This document shows, piece after piece, positions 1-4,740 of a stretch of 6,806 bases of DNA. The stretch is taken from positions 1 to 6,806 of the forward strand of contig CALBTQ010000047.1 of NCBI GenBank assembly GCA_937967875.1, given 5' to 3'. The stretch comes from an uncultured Pseudomonadota bacterium (GTDB lineage: Bacteria; Lernaellota; Lernaellaia; Lernaellales; Lernaellaceae). The first letter of the stretch is position 1, and each line of letters starts with the position of its first letter. A program made the position numbers and the translations under genes. The notes below the pieces were generated by a model. It saw only the letters and a list, made by a program, of their open reading frames with translations. It was not told where the DNA came from and did not search any database.

Positions 1-599
1 ACGAAGGCGGCGACGAGTGCGTCACCACCTGCACCGGCTGCTACATCGACGGTATCTGCTATTTCGACGGGCAGCCGAATCCGGACAACGCCTGTCAGGC
101 GTGCGACATGGAAACTTCGACGAGCGCGTGGTCGGACAACGACGGCGCGAGCTGTGACGACGGCATCCACTGCAACGGCGCGGACACCTGTCTGGCCAGC
201 GTGTGCGATCAGCATGCGGGCGACCCGTGCAGCGGCGGCGACGACCAGTTCTGCAACGGCGAGGAAACCTGCAACGAAGACACCGATAGCTGCAACCACA
301 GCGGCAATCCGTGCAGCGCGCCGTTCATCTGCGACGAAGGCGGCGACGAGTGCGTCACCACCTGCACCGGCTGCTATATCGACGGCCTGTGTTACTACAA
401 CGGGCAGCCGAACCCGGACAACGCCTGCCTCGCGTGCCTGACGATGCACTCGACGAGCGATTGGTCGGACAACGACGGCGCGAGATGCGACGACGGCGTG
501 TTCTGCAACGGCGACGACCGCTGCACGGCCGGCGCGTGCGACAATCACGCGGGCGATCCCTGCGACGAATGGGAAACCTGCAACGAGGACATCGACGAA
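1..599 (+). repeat. 333-bp in-frame tandem repeat (one full copy plus a truncated copy)
   Basis: Bases 1-43 are identical to 334-376, and similarity continues with scattered substitutions, giving a period of 333 bp or 111 codons. Many differences are synonymous or conservative, for example tac/tat at 42-44 versus 375-377. The second copy lacks about ten residues after HAGDPC: the SGGDDQFCNG stretch of copy one has no counterpart. It then passes into the acidic C-terminus. Within copy one, the short element xxCNGxxTC occurs twice, suggesting an older internal duplication. The window begins inside a copy boundary, so more copies may lie upstream. Confidence 0.9.
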
Positions 600-692
600 T
601 GCGATTTGACCGGCGACGACGATGACGACGACGATTGCGGCGGCAACAACACGAACTGGGTCAGCCGCGCGCTGAAGACCGTCAACCGTTAA
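1..692 (+). CDS. Cysteine-rich tandem-repeat protein, 3' part (5' end outside window)
   Basis: The reading frame is open from base 3 to the TAA at 690-692, so the gene enters from the left and its true start is not visible. The ATG at 108 is internal: the codons before it encode the same repeat that recurs downstream. About 229 residues are visible. They hold one full 111-residue repeat and a second, shortened one, with landmarks CTGCYIDG, GQPNPDNAC, WSDNDG, CDDGxxCNG, HAGDPC and ETCNED. The regularly spaced cysteines suggest small disulfide-stabilised modules, so an exported or surface location is inferred; no signal peptide is in view. After the last repeat come seven Asp residues (615-635), then CGG and a short polar tail with no membrane helix. 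Similar cysteine-rich repeats occur, from memory, in many delta-proteobacterial proteins of unknown role. Adhesion or a structural surface function is possible but unproven. A good terminator follows at 747-787. Confidence 0.85.
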   Translation, partial: EGGDECVTTCTGCYIDGICYFDGQPNPDNACQACDMETSTSAWSDNDGASCDDGIHCNGADTCLASVCDQHAGDPCSGGDDQFCNGEETCNEDTDSCNHSGNPCSAPFICDEGGDECVTTCTGCYIDGLCYYNGQPNPDNACLACLTMHSTSDWSDNDGARCDDGVFCNGDDRCTAGACDNHAGDPCDEWETCNEDIDECDLTGDDDDDDDCGGNNTNWVSRALKTVNR

Positions 693-746
693 ACCATTTT
701 CGAAGATTATCGTCGGCCGGCGAAACCGTCGACGATGTTACACCAA

Positions 747-787
747 GGCCCCGAACCTTTCCCGCTAAGGGTTCGGGGTCTTTTTTT
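747..787 (+). terminator. Rho-independent terminator of the cysteine-rich gene
   Basis: The arms 749-760 and 767-778 pair over 12 bp (core CCCCGAACC with GGTTCGGGG), extendable to 14 bp by G-C and G-T pairs at 747-748 and 779-780. The loop is six bases (761-766), and seven T residues follow at 781-787. The T run is on the plus strand, so it mainly stops the cysteine-rich gene. The convergent minus-strand gene has its TAA inside the T run (786-788). Read in that direction the hairpin lacks a good T tract, so it is at best a weak terminator for that gene. Confidence 0.92.
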
Positions 788-1286
788 AAATTTGACGATC
801 AGTCAGGAAGCGTTCGACGTCGTCGATGAACCGCCGGGCGGCGCGCTCGATCTGCTTGGTCAGCGCGGGCAGATCGTCGAAGTTCGGCTCGGCCGCAACG
901 ATGTGTTCGACGATGGCATCCGCGCCCTGTACGGAGGGCGCGAGGCGGTATTTGTTCCAGCCGCTTTGCTCGATCGCCCGCCAATATTTGCTCTGCACCT
1001 GTTTGTTGGCGGCGGCCAGCCACAGCTCGAACGTGCAGGTTTCGTGCAGGAAGACGACGGCGATCTTGAGCTTGCGTTCTTTGAGCGCCGGGGGAAACAA
1101 TGCGAAGTAGGTCATGTCCATGTAGCCGAAGTAGAGGCTGCCGGCCACGGCGATTCCCGGATATTTGTTCTGAAAAGTCGTGCGCAGCGCCTGCATGTAT
1201 TCCAGCAGACCGCGATACGCATTCCTGACCGCGCCCTTCTTCAATTGCTTCTTGTATTCCATCATGTCGGCATGAAACGAAGTCAT
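786..1286 (-). CDS. Conserved protein of unknown function (DUF7000-like)
   Basis: This encodes 166 residues with no signal peptide and no membrane segment, so it is probably cytoplasmic. The start at 1286 is chosen because AAGGAG lies 5 nt upstream (1292-1297) and a promoter-like pair lies at 1329-1357; a longer frame opening at 1370 would begin upstream of both. Recognisable stretches are an N-terminal helix with EYKKQLKKG (10-18) and AYRGLLEYM (23-31), then GSLYFGYMDMTYFALFP (49-65), KLKIAVVFLHE (72-82), FELWLA (86-91) and NKQVQSKYW (94-102), and a C-terminal helical region rich in Asp and Glu. I recall a widespread family in Firmicutes and Bacteroidetes with nearly this pattern, annotated I believe as DUF7000; the number is from memory. 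No catalytic motif is evident and its role is unknown. It is monocistronic, convergent with the cysteine-rich gene and divergent from the helical-repeat gene. Confidence 0.88.
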   Translation of the reverse strand: MTSFHADMMEYKKQLKKGAVRNAYRGLLEYMQALRTTFQNKYPGIAVAGSLYFGYMDMTYFALFPPALKERKLKIAVVFLHETCTFELWLAAANKQVQSKYWRAIEQSGWNKYRLAPSVQGADAIVEHIVAAEPNFDDLPALTKQIERAARRFIDDVERFLTDRQI

Positions 1287-1291
1287 GGTCG

Positions 1292-1297
1292 CTCCTT
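1292..1297 (-). promoter_or_regulatory. Shine-Dalgarno site fixing the start at 1286
   Basis: On the minus strand this reads AAGGAG, with five bases before the ATG at 1286-1284. No comparable site precedes the alternative ATG at 1370, so it decides the shorter 166-residue reading. Confidence 0.8.
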
Positions 1298-1328
1298 CAT
1301 TGAGTGGCCGCATCGGTTTGTCCAAGGC

Positions 1329-1357
1329 AAAATAAATCAGATTTTGGGTGAAGACAA
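1329..1357 (-). promoter_or_regulatory. Candidate sigma-70-type promoter of the 166-aa gene
   Basis: On the minus strand, TTGTCT (1352-1357) and TATTTT (1329-1334) are separated by exactly 17 bases. Each box matches four of six consensus positions. Transcription would begin near 1322, leaving a leader of about 36 nt before the ATG at 1286. This is a match by eye only. Confidence 0.4.
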
Positions 1358-1369
1358 TCGCCCTCCACA

Positions 1370-1398
1370 TTGATTGCCGAATGGTTATCCATTAAACT
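1370..1398 (+). promoter_or_regulatory. Weak candidate promoter of the helical-repeat gene
   Basis: TTGATT (1370-1375) and TAAACT (1393-1398) lie 17 bases apart, each with four of six consensus matches, and would give a leader of about 24 nt. The -10-like box overlaps the inverted repeat at 1395-1411, as an operator might. In GC-rich DNA this AT-rich gap could produce such a match by chance. Confidence 0.25.
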
Positions 1399-1411
1399 GA
1401 TACGCTCAGTT
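1381..1411. promoter_or_regulatory. Two adjacent inverted repeats in the divergent intergenic region
   Basis: The first is ATGG-TTAT-CCAT (1381-1392). The second is AACTGA-TACGC-TCAGTT (1395-1411), two perfect 6-bp arms around a 5-bp spacer. They sit between two divergently transcribed genes and end 17 bases before the ATG at 1429. This is typical of a dimeric regulator's operator, but no regulator gene is in the window. Chance or a structured leader remain possible. Confidence 0.4.
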
Positions 1412-1428
1412 ATGATGAAAACAGGCTC

Positions 1429-2967
1429 ATGGACTTGACGATCCAAAAGATAAAGCGGGACCTCGGACGGCGTTTGGCGTCGTTATGCACCAAAATGCGC
1501 GTCGAAGACCAGGGCGTGGTGGACCTGGGCGAGGCGGCGTCGGCGTCGCTGGCCAACCTTTATGCGCCCGGCCGCGGCATGTTGCGCATGGGTTATTGGC
1601 GCGGCGAAAAGGTCTGGGACGTTTGGGCGGCGCACGCGTTCGCTCTTTGGGGTTGCAATCATCTCGACCGGTGGCAGGGGTTGTTTCACGGTCTTGACGG
1701 TCCGGCAGCCCCCATCGAGGAGGCGTTGTCCGAAGCATGCCTGTCGACCGATCCGACCCAGTGGCGGCGTATCTGGGAAGAGGAATGCGACTATGCGTGC
1801 AACAACCGCGAACTTTTCTTTTCTCTTTATTGGGTTATCGGATGCCTGAAAGACGCCCCCCTGGCCCGCACCCTGATGGCTCAGCTTGAACGGGAGGAAA
1901 AGCTGGAAGCCCCCGCCTGGTTGATTTTCGCCGACGTTCGCGCCCGCGCGGGGGATGACGCGGCAACGGTGGCGGCAATGATCGAGCGCGCCGAAAAGAC
2001 GGCGGAGAGAGCCGATTGGCTTTTCGATTGCGCCGACGCCTGGCTCGGATTGCTTGGCGACCGGGAGCGCGCCGCCGTTTGTCTCGACCGGGCGCGAGAT
2101 CTCGCGGGAGATTATCGTCCTCGATGCTACAGTCCGCATTTCGCTTTGATCTTCCAAGACCAGGCGCGATTCGCCTCACAATTGACCGACCAATACGAGG
2201 CGGAAGATTATTTAGACGACAGCAAGGAGGCCGCGATCGCCCAGACATTTTTGGCCGACGACCGAACGCTGGTGGATCGTTACTGTCGCGAGGCGCGCGA
2301 AGCCATCGATTCGGGCGACGACGGCATTTCCGTCGCCTTCGATCTTCTTCATCTCAACCGTGACGCGACAGGGGCGCACGAGCTGTTGCGCTCCTGGGCG
2401 GGGAAGGCTTTCACCCGGCAAACATTGTACGAAAATGCCGACCGGTGGTTGGAGCAAACCGGTGATGAAACGGGAACGCGCCTCATTTTTCAGGCCGCTC
2501 GGCTGCGCAAACGCGCGATTCGTTCACCGCATGATTGGCTCGAGTGGGTCGATTGGGTGCTGCTCATTTTGCACGACAAGGACCTGGCGGCGGAAGGCCT
2601 GCGGGAGGCGGAGCAGTGCGCGCGCGGCGAACTGATGCACTATCAACCGCTATGGAACAGCATCGCCAAGGCCTGGTTGAAAATCGAGCGCCACGACGAA
2701 CTCGAACGGATGTTATCGGGCGAGCTGCGCCGAATTCCCTTCGAGGAGTTGCTCGACATCGCCGCCGTCTGGATGGAACCTCTGCACAACGAGACAAAGG
2801 CGCGCGAAACGCTTTTGAGTGCGCGTGCGGCGCTTCTGGACGGAAGAAAGATCTATCGCTCAATGCTGCAACAACTCGGTCAGGCCTGGATCGACATTCT
2901 ATCCGATCCAACGGAAGCCGAACGGGATCGGCAGATCGCCGAGGCGTCGGGGCGAATCGTCGATTAA
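1429..2967 (+). CDS. Large alpha-helical repeat protein (TPR-like solenoid), function unknown
   Basis: I do not recognise the family. The 512 residues lack a signal peptide, membrane segments and any enzymatic motif, so a cytoplasmic location is likely. The chain is almost entirely predicted helix, rich in Trp, Ala, Leu, Asp and Glu. A degenerate element of the form A-D-x-W-L...G-D...A...L..A recurs: ADAWLGLLGD at 202-211 followed by AAVCLDRA; ADRWLEQTGD at 337-346; EWVDWVLLILHDKD at 372-385 followed by LREAEQCA; AKAWLKIERHDE at 413-424; and AAVWMEP at 445-451 followed by TLLSARA. This resembles divergent tetratricopeptide units, so a protein-binding scaffold is the likeliest role. The N-terminal 130 residues (with GYWRGEKVWDVWAAHAFALWGC) do not fit the repeat and may be a separate domain. 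Only a poor AGG precedes the ATG at 1429, so the exact start is less certain than the frame. Codon third positions look less GC-rich than in neighbouring genes. Confidence 0.85.
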   Translation: MDLTIQKIKRDLGRRLASLCTKMRVEDQGVVDLGEAASASLANLYAPGRGMLRMGYWRGEKVWDVWAAHAFALWGCNHLDRWQGLFHGLDGPAAPIEEALSEACLSTDPTQWRRIWEEECDYACNNRELFFSLYWVIGCLKDAPLARTLMAQLEREEKLEAPAWLIFADVRARAGDDAATVAAMIERAEKTAERADWLFDCADAWLGLLGDRERAAVCLDRARDLAGDYRPRCYSPHFALIFQDQARFASQLTDQYEAEDYLDDSKEAAIAQTFLADDRTLVDRYCREAREAIDSGDDGISVAFDLLHLNRDATGAHELLRSWAGKAFTRQTLYENADRWLEQTGDETGTRLIFQAARLRKRAIRSPHDWLEWVDWVLLILHDKDLAAEGLREAEQCARGELMHYQPLWNSIAKAWLKIERHDELERMLSGELRRIPFEELLDIAAVWMEPLHNETKARETLLSARAALLDGRKIYRSMLQQLGQAWIDILSDPTEAERDRQIAEASGRIVD

Positions 2968-2988
2968 AAATATTTTTTCAATATATAT

Positions 2989-3357
2989 CTATAATTCGAG
3001 CAACGCGGGCAAACGAAACGCGCCGTCGGCCGACGCCGGGAAGTCATAGACGGCGAGGACCGCGTCGAGGTTGAGCGGGCCGTACAGGTGCGGGAACAGC
3101 GGATCGATCGCCGGATCGTGCGGCGCGGGTCCGGCGGGCGGTTCGTATTTTACCGGCGAAGACGTGCGGCGCTCGTCGATGCACAGCAGCAGCAGATCGG
3201 TGCGGCCGCGAAAAAAGTTGTCGGCGGTGTCCACGACCTGCGAACGGGTCGAGCAGTGGATGAAGCCGTCGGTCGCCAATGAGGCCGCACGGTACTCGCC
3301 TTGCGTCTGCGCCCGCGCCCATTCGTCGCGCGCGATAATGTGGAAGATGACGTGCAT
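2989..3357 (-). CDS. DUF952 family protein
   Basis: These 122 residues match the DUF952 pattern well: IFHII (4-8), GEYRAASLATDGFIHCST (20-37), NFFRG (47-51), LLLLCID (55-61), KYE (70-72) and LFPHLYGPLNLDAV (87-100). The length is normal for this small family. The conserved histidines H6, H34 and H90 are present. I recall comparative work placing DUF952 in the ADP-ribosyltransferase fold, suggesting NAD-related or nucleotide chemistry, but I am unsure of this and no activity is established. GAAGGA lies 7 nt before the ATG at 3357, supporting the start. The gene begins 19 bp after the sialidase stop on the same strand and is probably expressed from the sialidase transcript. It has no export signal, so the pairing need not be functional. 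The stop is TAG; only an AT-rich 21-bp gap separates it from the convergent gene. Confidence 0.92.
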   Translation of the reverse strand: MHVIFHIIARDEWARAQTQGEYRAASLATDGFIHCSTRSQVVDTADNFFRGRTDLLLLCIDERRTSSPVKYEPPAGPAPHDPAIDPLFPHLYGPLNLDAVLAVYDFPASADGAFRLPALLEL

Positions 3358-3376
3358 TCGATTTTCCTTCGTAACG

Positions 3377-4573
3377 TTAATCCTTCAGCCAGCCCAACGA
3401 GAAGCGCGCGAAGACGATGCGCGCATATGGCAAAAACGGCAGCGGCCCGGCTTCATAGAGCAAGCCGAGGCGGCCGTCGGGAATCGACGCGAGGGCCGAA
3501 TAGGCCGCGCCGCCGTCGTGGAGCACTTTGGAAAACGCCCAGGCGTCGCCGCCGTCGAGGCTGAGGCGGACGGTCAGGCGCCGGCGCAGCAAGTTGTTTG
3601 TCGACGCGGGATTGGCGAAGAGCAGGCCGGCGGGCGTCTGCAAAAGGCTGCCCATGCAGGATGGATCCGGCAGGGCGTCGTCGTGTACGGACTCGGTCCA
3701 GGTTTCACCCTCGTCGTAACTGCGGGCGATCCAGCGCCGGTGCGTCGCGGAGAGGTCGCGCATGTTGATCAGCAGACTGCCGTCGTCGAGCTGCGCGACC
3801 TGCGATTCGTCGGTGTCGGGCGCGAGGACGCCGCCGATCCGCCAGGTTTCGCCGTCGTCGCAGTAGATGACGTGCGAGTGCGCCTCGCCGGTGACGGAGT
3901 TGCGATGGTCGCAGGGCACGACGAAGCGGCCGCTCGCCAATTGGATGGAGCGGCCGGGGCCGGTGGCGTACCAGATCCATTCGGGACGGCCCACGGCGTC
4001 GGTGATTTCGACGGGCGCGGACCAGGTTTCACCGTCGTCGGCGCTGCGGGCGACGAAGACGCGGCGGTCGTACTGGTCGCGGGCCGGATTGGTGCAAAAC
4101 GGCAAGAGGATGTCGCCGGTGACACGGTCGACCACGGGCGCCGGATTGCCGGCCGTATCACCGCCGTTGTCAACGATCACACGCAGGGCGGACCAGGTTT
4201 GGCCGTGGTCGTCGCTACGCTTCATCACCAGGTCGATGTCGCCGGTATCGGAGATGCTCTGCCGCCCTTCGCAAAAAGCGAGTAGCGCGCCGGCGGCCGT
4301 TTCGATGATCGCGGGAATGCGATAGACGCGATAGCCTTCCTGCCCGCCGATAAACACGTCGGCTTCGGCGAAGAAGATTTCCTCGTCGTCATCGTCGAGC
4401 GCATCGTCGTCGGCGGAGTCGTCGTCGGTGACGGAGTCATCGTCGAGCGCATCATCGTCGGCGACGGCATCATCGTTGTCATCATCGTCTCCGCCCGCGC
4501 AGGCGACGGCCGCCACAACGAGAAGCGTCAACCAAAACAACAATGCGGCGCGGTTCAGGGTCGGTTTGGACAT
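3377..4573 (-). CDS. Exo-alpha-sialidase (GH33-type) lipoprotein
   Basis: A sialidase cleaves terminal sialic acids from glycoconjugates. The 398 residues begin with a type II signal peptide (hydrophobic 9-24, lipobox-like AVAC with Cys25), an Asp-rich linker (29-65) and a beta-propeller sialidase domain (about 66-398). Family hallmarks are visible: RIP with R85; EGR104 followed by D109 as candidate acid/base; E256 in DESQ; R272 in NMR and R336 to complete the arginine triad; Y358 in GGAAYSALA as candidate nucleophile; and E374 in LLYE. Five Asp boxes or close variants start at 120, 177, 237, 285 and 338. Residue roles are assigned by analogy with human NEU2 and bacterial sialidases. Start 4573 places the signal peptide at the N-terminus and has GAGAAG nearby; an in-frame ATG at 4660 would add 29 polar residues in front of it. 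The lipobox implies membrane anchoring, perhaps on the surface. The DUF952 gene follows after 19 bp. Sialic acid specificity, as opposed to a related sugar, is not proven. Confidence 0.9.
   Translation of the reverse strand: MSKPTLNRAALLFWLTLLVVAAVACAGGDDDDNDDAVADDDALDDDSVTDDDSADDDALDDDDEEIFFAEADVFIGGQEGYRVYRIPAIIETAAGALLAFCEGRQSISDTGDIDLVMKRSDDHGQTWSALRVIVDNGGDTAGNPAPVVDRVTGDILLPFCTNPARDQYDRRVFVARSADDGETWSAPVEITDAVGRPEWIWYATGPGRSIQLASGRFVVPCDHRNSVTGEAHSHVIYCDDGETWRIGGVLAPDTDESQVAQLDDGSLLINMRDLSATHRRWIARSYDEGETWTESVHDDALPDPSCMGSLLQTPAGLLFANPASTNNLLRRRLTVRLSLDGGDAWAFSKVLHDGGAAYSALASIPDGRLGLLYEAGPLPFLPYARIVFARFSLGWLKD
4379..4489 (-). repeat. Asp-rich linker of the sialidase with a 48-bp internal repeat
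   Basis: Residues 29-65 are almost all Asp with Ala, Leu, Ser, Val and Thr between Asp triplets. The stretch near 4388-4405 recurs near 4436-4453, a 48-bp (16-codon) period that encodes DDDALDDD twice. The repeat unit is a multiple of three, so copy changes would lengthen or shorten the linker without breaking the frame. The linker separates the lipid-anchored Cys25 from the catalytic propeller. Confidence 0.8.
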
Positions 4574-4650
4574 CGGCACTTCTCGGATTTGAACATTTTT
4601 GGGATCGCCGGTGGCGTTGTTGCGTTCAGCGCCATGACCGGATGAACAGT

Positions 4651-4664
4651 GAACTTTCAAGTTC
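4651..4664. promoter_or_regulatory. Short palindrome upstream of the sialidase gene
   Basis: GAACTT-TC-AAGTTC is a perfect inverted repeat 78 bases upstream of the sialidase start and inside its only non-coding upstream region (4574-4680). It could be a regulator site for the sialidase-DUF952 pair. I found no convincing -35/-10 pair around it, so the assignment is speculative. Confidence 0.25.
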
Positions 4665-4680
4665 TACTTCACAAGAACAC

Positions 4681-4714
4681 CAAATAAAAGGGCGGACCCT
4701 ATCGGCCCGCCCTT
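4681..4714 (-). terminator. Rho-independent terminator of the LVIVD-type lipoprotein gene
   Basis: The arms 4688-4695 and 4707-4714 form an 8-bp GC-rich stem (AAGGGCGG with CCGCCCTT) around an 11-base loop. On the minus strand the stem is followed by CTTTTATTTG. It lies 27 bases after the stop at 4741 and separates this gene from the sialidase, which therefore probably has its own promoter between 4574 and 4680. Confidence 0.8.
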
Positions 4715-4740
4715 GTCGGTGGTCATATTTACGTCGCGGA

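Noticed and set aside
1..599. CRISPR-like array suggested by the regular repeat
   Set aside because: The unit is 333 bp, in frame and protein-coding, with no alternation of short repeats and unique spacers.
1287..1370. N-terminal extension of 28 residues on the 166-residue protein
   Set aside because: The extension would begin upstream of the likely promoter and lacks a ribosome site, whereas AAGGAG correctly precedes the ATG at 1286.
735..1373. 212-codon plus-strand open frame
   Set aside because: It starts inside the terminator hairpin region and runs opposite the conserved 166-residue gene.
1483..2157. 224-codon minus-strand open frame opposite the helical-repeat gene
   Set aside because: Its composition is Arg/Pro/Gly-rich as expected for a shadow frame, and it has no ribosome site. 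The plus frame has coherent helical repeats over 512 codons.
2966..2988. AT-rich palindrome (AAAAAT-ATTTTT) as a bidirectional terminator between convergent genes
   Set aside because: The stem would contain only A-T pairs and no GC core. The 21-bp gap is notable for AT content, but I cannot support a terminator.
3071..4285. 404-codon plus-strand open frame
   Set aside because: It runs opposite DUF952 and the sialidase, both of which have clear family motifs. It is an antisense by-product of high GC content.
4574..4660. N-terminal extension of 29 residues on the sialidase
   Set aside because: It would put a polar stretch in front of the lipoprotein signal peptide, which must be N-terminal to work.
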